NCBI GenBank assembly: GCA_027924585.1
Contig: BSBM01000904.1
Location: 14,978,501 to 15,042,500, forward strand
DNA from: Larix kaempferi
Lineage: Eukaryota; Streptophyta; Pinopsida; Pinales; Pinaceae
DNA length: 64,000 bases
Direction: 5' to 3'
The first letter of the stretch is position 1. Every line of letters begins with the position of its first letter. The translations under genes were made by a program, and so were the position numbers. Positions 1-9,539 of the stretch are shown piece by piece. Below the pieces are notes generated by a model. It did no database searches. It was not told where the DNA came from and worked only from the letters and a program-made list of their open reading frames with translations.

Positions 1-79
1 AAATCTTATAACAAGGACAAAGACATAATGGGAGAAACTTTAGGGATTTCATTCCAACACCAATAAATAAGAGTTCATT

Positions 80-1382
80 TCCTATTGATTACATGTGATG
101 AAGCCTATTTAAAGGTTTGGTAAACTCCATTGTAAATGAGCTTGTATGTGAGTGGGTGTCTAACTCACTTGGTCGACTTGGTTGGATATGGGGAAGTTTT
201 CAAATGTAAATTTCAATATGGAGCACTAAAGATGTCTAGGTTATATGGTGTGGGTCTATATACATCAAATAAAAGTTGATACATGTATAATAAGTTCAAA
301 TATTTGGTTGAAAAGAGCATTGGCACGTCAATCAGGTGTTTGAGAATAGATGATGGAGGCGAGTTCACATCTTTGAAATTTAGAAATTATTGCAAGGAAG
401 TTTCAATCAAATGGTATAAAGCCATAGTTTACACTCCTTAACAAATGGTATTATTGAACACATGGAAATGGCTCTTCTAGAGAGAGCAAGGAGCATGTTC
501 AATAATGCCAAGTTGCAACAAGAGTTGTAGGCAAAAGAAAATCACTACAACTTGCTATCTAGTAAAATGGTCACCATCAGTTGCAATATACTAGAAGATT
601 TTGGAAGACATATGGATAGGTCATTCTTATGATTATTCAAATATGAAAATTCTTGATGGTGATGCTTATGCTCTTGTTCCTAAGAATCATTGTCCTTAGT
701 TGGACCCCAGATCAAATAGGTATACCATTGTTGGTTATGGTGATGGAGTTAAGGGATACAAATTGTGGGATCCTACTACCCACAAAATAATCATTTGCGG
801 AGATATGTATATGGAACAACGAGAAGGATTTGTTTAGTATGACCAAAGAAGATTTGTTCGCAAACTCAAGAATTCATTGCATTGTCTGAAGCTCAAGTGG
901 GTAATGATACAAGATGTTTGATTCCTTCATGGTGAGCCATAACTTTTCAAGAAGTGAATATAACCATTATGTTTACTTCAAAAGTTTATAAAATAGTATA
1001 TATCCACTATCTTGATGTTGTATGTTGACGATATGCTTGTTGCAAGCAAAAGCATGGTTGGAATCAACAAGTTAATGACTCAGTTGGCTAGGACGTTTGA
1101 GATGAAAGATCTGGGAGCAACGAAACAAATATTGAGCATTGAAATACACAAATATGGGAAACTTTGTAAGATTTGTTTATAACAATAGAAGTATGAGGGG
1201 AAGATACTAATGAGACTCGGTGTGGATAATGCAAATCTGGTAAATATCCATTTGGATTTCCATTGTAATCTTTATTCAAGTTTATGTCCTAGTAACGAAG
1301 AAGACAAAGGTTATATGTCTTGTGCATCGTATACTAGTAGGAAGTTTAATGTATGTGATGGAATGTTCAAGAACATATATTT
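80..1382 (+). mobile_element. Ty1/Copia pol remnant, copy A
   Basis: A decayed Copia polyprotein read across several frames. From about 355 the integrase core appears (IDDGGEFTSLKF). It is followed near 440-530 by the integrase C-terminal part (LLERARSMFNNAKLQQE) and at 690-830 by the tail typical of plant Copia (VGYGDGVKGYKLWDPT). The reverse transcriptase follows almost at once: FDSFMVSHNFSRSEYN at about 917, then YVDDMLVASKSM and FEMKDLGATKQIL up to about 1140. The first half of the RT, normally a few hundred residues, is missing. Many stops and frameshifts make it non-functional. Copy B at 4117-5412 is a close relative sharing the same internal loss. Homology to copy B stops at about 1382. 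The family call is firm; exact ends are approximate. Confidence 0.85.
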
Positions 1383-1934
1383 TCGCTTATAAATTAAAGG
1401 AAAATGCAAAACTATGTTTTTGCATTTTTCAATATAATGGAATGAAAAATGCAAGCAAAATCCTACTATTCAGTTACAGAAATGCAAGCGAGATCACTCA
1501 GACAACCTAGCAGATCCTAAACAGTAAGACTCGGCCAATGGAATGAGCTTCCAAATTAAAAATGGGAAAAAACCAATGAGTCTCAAACCAAGATAAAAGA
1601 GGAGTTCTGGTCACAAACAAGGCTTGAACAGTCAGGAACAAGGCCAAAGAAGACTCAGGAACACTCAGAATCAACCCAACAACAACCAAAGGTCATGAAA
1701 CAACCAAAGCCAGAGTTGTACGCTACTGTCGAAGGAAAACCTGCGGGTACCCGGGGACAGAGCTAAGCTCACTCGCGGGTAGGGAAAAGAAAATGAGCAA
1801 CCAAAGAGTCCAATGGCTCAGAAAAAGGGTGTTTTCTATAGAGTATCCTAACGGCCAATTAATGACACAGAGCTCCGACAAACAACAACTCTAAATAAGG
1901 GCTAATGCTAAAAAATCCCCAAAAATGGATGTTC
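1383..1934. other. Unassigned spacer
   Basis: No gene is recognised. The stretch is moderately GC-rich around 1730-1800, where the motif CTCGCGGGTA and the string CTGCGGGTACCCGGGG occur. Its position beside the candidate primer-binding site at 1935-1952 suggests it could be the untranslated leader of a minus-strand Gypsy element, but no protein homology supports this. Confidence 0.4.
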
Positions 1935-2850
1935 TCCCCAGCGGAGTCACCATTTCTGTGTTGGAGAAAACTTCCTATGGGTTAGGGTGGACCACAACAG
2001 ACAACTGACTACCAGAAATTAACTCAATTCCCAATGCAATGCTATATAAATGACAATGTTAAGATAATGAAGAAGATAACCAACCTTGATCCAAACGTTT
2101 GATGTAGATCCCCGTTGGAGCTTTCAATCCGTGCACTTGAATCTGCAAATTAGTCTTGACAGCCAATATACAACAAGCGCATACTATATATAAACGACAT
2201 TAATATCATCAATAGCAATGGTCCATGATATTATAAGTAAATGCAACCCAATGTAATATAAACAACATTCACAACATTAATGGACAAGAATATGAGTATT
2301 TCTATTAATAAATAACAAGAAGTACAATGTGATACAACCTCTTGTCAGCAACCAATCTGAACTAAGATCTAGGTCAATCCACTTGTGCCTCCACCACTTC
2401 AATCCTCCATGGAATGGCAAACTCAAACTATGATAGGAGTTTGGAAGGTGAACATAAAAGGTTCACAACTACAAGGATCAATGAGTGTAGACTCAAGATA
2501 GGGAAAAAATCCACTAGAGTTCTCTTGATCTCCTTTCTCTTCCCGTCCATAAGCCATATGTGGTCAATATATAGTCCTCTCAAAGGTAGATGAAAGGACA
2601 CATCGAGGCGTTTCTGGGGAAGATGGAGGGTCAAAGGTCACCCAATGATCGCTTTTTGGGAGTAAAAAGTAATTAACTAGTGATTTCTACTATTTTACAT
2701 GCTACTCGCGGGCTATAGTGATGTAACTCGCGGGTACGCCCACTGTAATGATGCAGCTAGCATACAGAGGAAAAAATAGGGAAAAATAGTGTCTCTGGAG
2801 GATAAAAAGTGGATCTGAGTCAGTAGAATGGATCCCCTAGGCCAAAGAGT
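1935..2850 (-). mobile_element. Candidate Gypsy LTR with primer-binding site
   Basis: On the minus strand 1952-1935 reads TGGTGACTCCGCTGGGGA, a primer-binding-site-like string common just inside plant Gypsy LTRs. It lies four bases inside a sequence whose plus-strand start, TGTGTTGGAG at 1957, would be an LTR end. The following 0.9 kb is non-coding, holds two more copies of CTCGCGGG near 2703 and 2729, and runs up to the LINE remnant. The outer LTR end was not located and no second LTR was found, so this may be a solo or truncated LTR. Confidence 0.35.
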
Positions 2851-2873
2851 GCTGATGCTCACAAGGTGGAAAA

Positions 2874-3830
2874 TTACGTTGTAACACTTTGTGAAAGTTC
2901 TCCTTCCACAAATCCTTTAAAATGCAAAATGCCTTCAAAGTCCTCAAGAGCATATTTTGAAATATCATCAACATCTATATTTAGTTCTATATAAATATGA
3001 TCAATATGGAATAAAGAAAATGAATCCATTATTTCCTCAATTTGGAAGCACCACTGCTCCAAATATAGAATCTGCATTTTCCAAATTTTCTTTACCCATT
3101 TCACAATTGTCAAAGAGTCACCTAGAACCTCTAGAGAAACAATACCAAAGATTGTATCAAATTTCAATAGAGACCATAAAGAAACAAGCTCAACCTTAGT
3201 GTTTTTCCCCTGCCCACAATTTATCTTCAATCTAAAAATATGATCTTTATTGATCATTAGTTTGATACCTACACCACATATACCATTTTGAGTAACACCA
3301 TCAAAGAAAAGAACATCATATGAGCATACAAGAGGATCTGAAGTATGTTTGAACTTTTCCTCTTTTAAGATAGGAGCATACTCATTATACATACTTAAAA
3401 TTATTATAACACTTGCAAACATATTCACAGCTTTGTGTTAAAAAATAACATAGTTCTTGTTTTCCATAAATCCCAACTTATAAAGATTGACAATAATTAG
3501 TGTACAGGTTTCTTTTTAACCCACAAATCAAAAGATAATTCTAGAGTAGTAACACCCCAATCATGTAATATGTTTAGTTCAAGAGTAACACCTTTCCAGA
3601 AATATGATATGTGGACTCACATTCATTCTTACATAGAGTACAGAAACTAGGACCATTCCAGCTTCTTCTCATGAGATTATACTAGGTAGTCAAACGGTTT
3701 TCTAAAGAAATCTAAAAGAAACATTTTAATTTCAGTGGCATATTCCATTTCCAAATTTTACCATACTACCACTTCAATAGCAAAATCATAAGGGTTTTAA
3801 TTTGTTTTCCAAATATTTTCAGGGTTTTTA
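2874..3830 (-). pseudogene. LINE 3' remnant: zf-RVT plus RNase H
   Basis: An uninterrupted 184-residue frame at 3428-2874 is the RNase H domain found at the C terminus of plant LINE ORF2. Visible motifs are FFDGVTQNGICGVG (first catalytic Asp), NTKVELVSLW (catalytic Glu), LEVLGDSLTIV (third carboxylate) and ELNIDVDDISKYALE (last Asp). Upstream on the same strand, 3830-3450 encodes a broken reverse-transcriptase zinc-binding region (IWKWNMPLKLKCFF, MRRSWNGPSFCTLC) with several stops. The endonuclease and polymerase are absent, as expected for a 5'-truncated LINE copy. All four RNase H acidic positions seem to survive even though the element is dead. Confidence 0.8.
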
Positions 3831-4016
3831 TATCTTTATTGTATGTAAAAAATATTTTAATTTTTTTATTGTTTCAACAATCTCTTGGTTATGTATACGT
3901 ACCTTAGTAAATCACCGTCAAATTTTAGGTGTTGACCTAGGTGATAGGGAGAGAATGTGGTCATAATTACCTAGGTAATAATCTTTGGGGGTGTATCTTT
4001 ACCCCATGGAAAATTT

Positions 4017-4116
4017 AAAAGGGGGAATGTTGGGTTAATCTTGACTAAATTAAACCTTGTCTTAGGTTAAGATTTGTGTTTTTCAAGCCCATGGTTTTGG
4101 TATCCCGTGGTATTGT
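4017..4116 (+). other. Copia-like polypurine tract and LTR start
   Basis: AAAAGGGGGAA at about 4017-4027 is directly followed by TGTTGGGTTAATC, the arrangement of a polypurine tract and the TG start of a plant Copia 3' LTR. Only about 90 bases follow before copy B of the Copia pol fragment begins at 4117, so the LTR is truncated or was overwritten. Confidence 0.4.
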
Positions 4117-5638
4117 TCCTATTGATTACATGTGTTGAAGCCTAGTTAAAGGTTTGGTAAACTCCATTGTAAATGGGCTTGTATATGAGTGGGTGTCTAA
4201 CTCACTTGGTCGACTTGGTTGGATGTGGGGAAGGTTTCAAATGTAAATTTCAATATGGAGCACTAAAGATGTCCAGGTTATATGGTGTGGGTCTATATAC
4301 TTCAAAAAAAAGTTGATGTGTTTAAGAAGTTCAGAGATTTGGTTGAAAAGAGTATCGACACGTCAGTCAGGTGTCTGAGAATAGATGATGGAGGTGAGTT
4401 CACATCTTTGGAATTTATAAATTATTGAAAGGAAGTTTCAATCAAATGGTATAAATCCATATTTTACACTCCTGAACAAATGGTATTATTGAACACATGG
4501 AAATGACTCTTCTAGAGAGAGCAAGGAGCACGTTCAATAATGCCAAGTTGCAATAAGAGTTGTAGGAAAAATCAAATCACTACAACTTGCTAAATGGTAA
4601 AATGGTCACCATCAGTTGCAATATACTGGAAGATTCTAGAAGACATGTGGATAGGTCATTCTTATGATTATTCATATATGAAAATTCTCGATGGTGATGC
4701 TTATGCTCTTGGTCCTAGGAATCATTGTCCTTAGTTGGACCAGAGATCAAATAGGTATATCATTGTTGGTTATGGTGATGGAGTTAAGGGATACAAATTA
4801 TGGAGTCCTACTGCCCACAAAATCATCATTTGCGGAGATATGTATATGGAACAACGAGAAGGATTTGTTTAGTATCACCAAAGAAGATTTGTTCGCAAAC
4901 TCAAGAATTCATTGCATTGTCTGAATCTCAAACATGTAATGGTACAATATGTTTGATTCCTTCATGGTGAGCCATAATTTTTCAAGAAGTGAATATAAGC
5001 ATTATGTTTACTTCAAAAGTTTAGAAAATAGTATATTCACTATCTTGATGTTGTATGTTGACGATATGCTTGTTGCAAGCAAAAGCATGGTTGGAATCAA
5101 CAAGTTAATGACTCGGTTGGCTAGGACATTTGAGATGAAAGATCTAGGAGCAGCAAAACAAATCTTGATCATTGAAATACACAAATATGGGAAACTTTGT
5201 AAGATTTGGTTATAACAATAGAAGTATGAGGAGAAGATAATGAGATTCGGTATGGATAATGCAAAACTGGTAATTATCCATTTGGATTTCCATTGTAAGC
5301 TTCATTCAAGTTTATGTCCTAGTAATGAAGAAGAAAAAGGTTATATGTCTCATGTATCGTATCCTAGTAGGAAGTTTAATGTACACGATGGAATGTTCAA
5401 GAACATATATTTCACATGCAGCTGATGTTGTCAGTGGACACATTGCAAATCCAAGTAAAGAGCATTTGGTAGTAGTGAAATGTGTGCTTCAGTATCTTGT
5501 AGGTACAAATGCTTATCGTATCACCTATAATGGTTGCAGTGATTTAGTGTGTGGCTATGTTGGTTTAGATTTTGTAAGTAATTTGGAGAGAAGGATATCT
5601 AACTCGGGTTATGTCTCACATGCATGCAAATAGAAAAT
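4117..5638 (+). mobile_element. Ty1/Copia pol remnant, copy B
   Basis: A second copy of the defective Copia fragment at 80-1382, clearly homologous over about 1.3 kb. It carries the integrase core (FRDLVEKSID, IDDGGEFTSLEF), the integrase tail (VGYGDGVKGYKL at about 4770), the RT active-site region YVDDMLVASKSM at about 5057 and FEMKDLGAAKQIL. Past the point where copy A ends, it continues into the RT/RNase H connection: HLVVVKCVLQYLVGTNAYRI, TYNGCSDLVCGYV and NLERRISNSGYV, ending near 5638. The N-terminal half of the RT is missing exactly as in copy A, so both descend from one already deleted ancestor. Stops and frameshifts are frequent. Confidence 0.87.
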
Positions 5639-5639
5639 T

Positions 5640-5957
5640 TGGATATTTAGGGTCTGTTGGATAAGTTTGGAATAGTATAGGACAAGGTTAGCGATGGAGG
5701 TGGGTAGTTCCTGAAAAAGTCCATACTCGAGAAAATAGTGCAGACTTTTCCATGAAACTAGTAATGTTAGAGAAGCTTTCCATTTGTATGTAATTGCGAT
5801 GTTCCTCCTACCAGCTTGTTGCCCAGAATTATTGTATTCCTTCCTGCCTGCACACAGCAACAGAAAGGTAAGGAATTGTAATTTGTAAGTAATGAATTCC
5901 AAGGAAAAACAATGCTAAGAAACCCGCTAACATATTTCGTGTGGAGTTGTTTTGCAG
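5640..5957 (+). promoter_or_regulatory. LBD pseudogene leader exon and leader intron
   Basis: A leader exon appears to end at 5867 (AACAGAAAG), followed by a GTAAGG donor at 5868. A 90-base intron ends in TTTTGCAG directly before the ATG at 5958. The same arrangement (GGAAAG/GTAAGC donor, about 97 bases, TTTTGCAG/ATG) occurs at 43541-43640 before another LBD exon, which supports a real spliced 5' leader in the ancestral gene. No TATA box is clear. Confidence 0.5.
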
Positions 5958-8062
5958 ATGAACAACATTATTGCTGAGAAGCCAAAGACGGCGTCAACCG
6001 AAAGAAATGTTCAGAGCAATACGTGCTCGCTCCATATTTTCCAGCGGGCGATCTTCACAAGTTTCTTTTGGTTCACAGAGTCTTCGGAAATGGCCATATC
6101 ATTAAATTACTACTGGTATGTTCCATTGCCAGAGTAATTGAACTGCAAAATATTGTGGTGTATGAAAAAATTAGGAAACTGTAAAATATTGTGGTGGAAG
6201 AAAAATTTAGAAGAGGCAAAATTACATTTTATTGTATGTTTAAGTTGTATGTTTCTGTAAAGCTGTTTTAGATTGGATAAAAGGTTGTTTTTGAAAAAAA
6301 TATAACCTAGTTACAGATTATTGGCTGATTATTTCAATTATTAGCTGATTATTTCAAGTCGCTTGGTTTTTTTAAACTAAAATTGATAACTGTTTTAGTT
6401 CTCTTTTTAATAACTAAATTTTGATTAAAAACATTTTCAGTTATATATTAATATTTATTATATAAATTAGGATATATATATATAATTGTATTTTAAATCT
6501 CTTAAATTTTATTATGTATATATTAGTTTATAAACTAGCATAGTCACTTAACTTGTAGCAGTTGAACATTGATTGGTCACAACTAATTAAGTTTTATGAA
6601 CAAGTTATTTGTTACTTGTTTTCCATGCTTAGTTGTAATCACTTTCTTTAGTTAAATGGATTGTTACCCATGCATGAGCTGCTTGTTATCTATGCATGAA
6701 TTACCAGTTATACATGCATCAACTACCAATTATTTTTTATATTTCTTTTTTTATAATTGTTTATTTTGAATTTTGAATGACAACCATAAAAATCAATCTT
6801 GACAGTACATTTTTCTCTGCATCCTCCTTCAATCTAAGAAAAGCATAGATTGTAATCCACCCAAATTCTAAGATATAAACACTTATAGGTGTAAAGATTT
6901 ATTTTTATGTTACATCTGTACAATGGTTATATAGAATATTGTTATAAATAAGTTGATTATTTAACTAAAATATAGAATATTAATGGTTTATTTAAATCTG
7001 CAAAATAAAGATTAGGGCAGCCATAAAAGAGTGTGTTCTCTTTACTAATAAAAATTTGAGAAAATCCCCAAAGTAGAAAGAAGCTGATTTGTTGTCTAAG
7101 GCCATGATCTTCAAGTAAAAAGAGACAACAGAGATTCAGATTTTATACCTTTTTCACTGTGAGACACTGAGTAAGAAGCTAAGGGATCCAGATCCTTTTA
7201 TTTTGCTTTTTGTTTTAAAAAGCTGGAGGCCTTGTTTAAAATATTCAGTATTTTCAGAGAGAAAACCAAAGGGATTTTGAAGAATAAAATACTTATTTTT
7301 TGAAAAATAATATTAATATTTTTTAATGAAATAAAAAAGAAAGAAAGCTGGATTGATTGACTTAATGTGTATTATTTTCATAGTTTTTTGAAATACTTTT
7401 TATAATTATAATTTTATTTTTATTTTTAAATTATTTCATTCAATGTATTTTTATATTTAGTATTCTAAAATTAAAAAAAGAAAGAAAAGAATTTTTACTA
7501 ATATTTAAATTTCCAATCATAAAATGTTGGAATATTTTTATAAAAACTTCAAAATTCCAAAACTTTTATAAAAATTTTAAACAATTTTTAATGATTTTAG
7601 AGTTAAAAATATTATCCATCTTTACTGTTTTTAAAATTAGATTCTCTTATAATACTTACATAATAACCTAGTTGCTTGCTAACTTCCCAACATTTTTTTA
7701 TAATGAATTGGTGTTTTGTTATGGTGCTGTAGGATCTTCCTGCTGAGCAGCGAGGTGAGGCAGTAAGCAGCATGGTATATGAAGCAAGACAAAGACTCGG
7801 AGATCCAGTACATGGCTGTGTAGGAGTAATCAAAGGTCTCGAAAAAAAGGTAGCAGATCTACAATCGGAGTTAGCTTCCACAAAAGCAGATTATGAATAC
7901 CAATTGGCTTCCATAAAAGCAGAGCTGGCTGACATCAATCAAAGATATGCTCAACTTTTAAGACATAATGACTGTTGTTGTTCTAAAACTAGTTTAATTT
8001 CAGTAGAAAGGGAACAAATATCTCTTGAAAGGGAAAATATTAATATTAACTTTGAATTGTAA
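5958..8062 (+). pseudogene. LBD: LOB-domain (LBD) gene, broken first exon
   Basis: LBD proteins are plant-specific DNA-binding regulators. Exon 1 (5958-6115) in the family frame reads SEQYVLAPYFPAGDLHKF, then a segment like VHRVFGNGHIIKLLL, and ends at a GTATGT donor at 6116. A 1.6 kb intron ends with GTGCTGTAG. Exon 2 (7733-8062, phase 0) encodes DLPAEQRGEAVSSMVYEA, then RQRLGDPVHGCVGVI and a leucine-rich coiled-coil stretch (VADLQSELASTKADYEYQL), ending at TAA 8062 after 109 codons. Exon 2 is intact. Exon 1 has lost the beginning of the zinc-finger-like C-block by a deletion relative to the copy at 43641, the last Cys is Tyr, and the ATG is out of frame with the domain. It is therefore a pseudogene, unless an upstream start not seen here is used. 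Confidence 0.85.
6540..6790 (+). repeat. Intronic repeat, inverted relative at 62635-62960
   Basis: Inside the LBD intron, a segment rich in ATGCATG and ACTTGTT-type words (for example GTTATCTATGCATGAA) matches the reverse complement of 62635-62960 in the same order of words. It is a dispersed repeat present here in opposite orientations. No terminal inverted repeats or coding capacity were identified. Confidence 0.55.
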
Positions 8063-8342
8063 TTTTTTTTACATTTAAACTCAATCTAATGGAGATAGAT
8101 AGGGATATGTAACGATTTTCGATATGATTATATATTTATATTTATAATGTAACAATATTTTAAGATATGGTATTTTTATTATATGTAAATGTAAATATCT
8201 AATTTTACTTTATATAAAATAGTTTTTATATTAAATATATTAAAAAAATAATTGTTTTAATACATATAGTTATTTGTATTTTTATTTGATTAACCTATAG
8301 TATTATTATTATCCATGATAGGATAATGCCTTATTTATCTCA

Positions 8343-8455
8343 CATCTTGCAGCCAGTTATCATCATTGAACCTTTTGAGCAATGGGGTATAGATATAATT
8401 GGAGAAATAAATCCTAACTCCTTGCTGCAGCATCGGTACATTCTGATCGCTACAA
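8343..8455 (+). pseudogene. Ty3/Gypsy integrase scrap
   Basis: One open stretch translates to QPVIIIEPFEQWGIDIIGE followed by INPNSLLQHRYILIATNHF, the start of the integrase catalytic core in plant Gypsy elements (first Asp in GIDIIG). It breaks off into the Copia LTR at about 8450 through the shared bases around AAATCATTTTTT. Nothing else of the element is nearby. Confidence 0.75.
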
Positions 8456-8710
8456 ATCATTTTTTGCAATCAGTGACTAGGTATAAAGATATGAGTGGGT
8501 AACAACTCATTCTAGGGAATGAGGGGTTACACCCACTGTGTTCCACCACTTGATGGTTTAGGGTCTTTTGATACTATGAGATCAACTATATATAGGACTG
8601 TTTTTGTAGTTCTCTTGTAACAATTACCAGCTTTGTTTTAAGAAAGGCCTAAAAAAACCCACCTTTTTGTGGATGTAGCCATATGTAATATTTCAAACCA
8701 TGTTCATTGT
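8451..8710 (+). mobile_element. Copia LTR, first part (split by a LINE)
   Basis: This segment matches the 5' LTR at 58725-58995 almost base for base (GAGTGGGTAACAACTCATTC; CCACCTTTTTGTGGATGTAG). It stops at 8710 in AAACCATGTTCATTGT where the LINE poly(A) tail begins, and the LTR resumes at 15305. The first 65 or so bases of the LTR, as defined by the copy at 58660, are missing. Confidence 0.88.
8695..8710 (+). repeat. LINE target-site duplication, left copy
   Basis: AAACCATGTTCATTGT. The right copy at 15305-15320 reads AAACCATGTTAATTGT, one mismatch. The undisturbed Copia LTR at 58981-58996 has the right-hand version, so the left copy mutated after insertion. Confidence 0.9.
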
Positions 8711-8942
8711 TTTTTTTTACTGAAACATAGGGTAGATTTAATTGATAACCGGTGAAACAGCCACCGGGTGCTTGGTTACATAGATATCACGATCTGGATT
8801 AACAAAATTCTTGGACTTGAAGTGTCCAGAGATTCCAGAATTGTAGAGCAAAATAACAAAAGACAAGCTTGCATAGGTAGTTCCAGGGTAAACTGTAGTT
8901 CTGAAGTTCACAAAGAGGACGAAAAAGAGATCTAAACAGAGC

Positions 8943-9281
8943 TTAAGAGAGATTGAGCTTCTCCAAAATCTTCTGGATAGCGGCTTCCAAGGTAGCAATT
9001 CTGTTCCTATAGTTCCCTGAGGTATTTTCCGTATCCTTGAATTGGGTATAGACCACTTCTTCGAAGTAAGCGATTTCTCCCTTGGAGTCTTTGATTTCCT
9101 CTTTGATATTCTGAAGATCTTTACTGAACTTCCTCCATTTTTTGAGATCTTCTGTGATGTTGGATCGCAGGTGCCCTCCCTGCTCCTCTGACTTGGCTTA
9201 GAGGAGATCAATCGATTTTTGTAACTCGTCCAGCCGATCCTCCACAGACTTGCCTCCAGATGTAGATCCCACCGAAGCCAT
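8943..9281 (-). pseudogene. LINE ORF3: small predicted coiled-coil frame
   Basis: Downstream of the RNase H domain a separate 113-codon frame begins with ATG in a strong context (A at -3, G at +4): MASVGSTSGGKSVEDRLDEL. It is interrupted once by TAA at codon 28 and otherwise stays open to TAA at 8943. The remainder is charged with regularly spaced hydrophobic residues (DLQNIKEEIKDSKGEI; NRIATLEAAIQKILEKL), which looks like coiled coil. No catalytic motif is seen. Plant L1-type LINEs normally end after RNase H, so this frame is unusual. It could be a captured host fragment, a lineage-specific third ORF, or chance openness in a GC-richer 3' region. The coiled-coil call is by eye. Confidence 0.55.
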
Positions 9282-9539
9282 GTTGAGCTGCTCGGGCTTT
9301 CCTTTCTGGTCTTCTTACTGCATATGCTAGCGATAAAGCACAGGGATGAGAGGAACTTCCCATTCGGGCTGATTAATAGGGAGGAGGGGCGACCTGATGA
9401 GTCACGAGACCATGTGACATCGTCCGGAGATATCAGGCTATAGTGGAGATCCGGCTCGATAGCAATCTTGACCATAGAGCTTAACTGACAAGCGAATAAC
9501 ACAGCAGTCCAGAAAATATTCCTTCTCAAGAACTTATTT

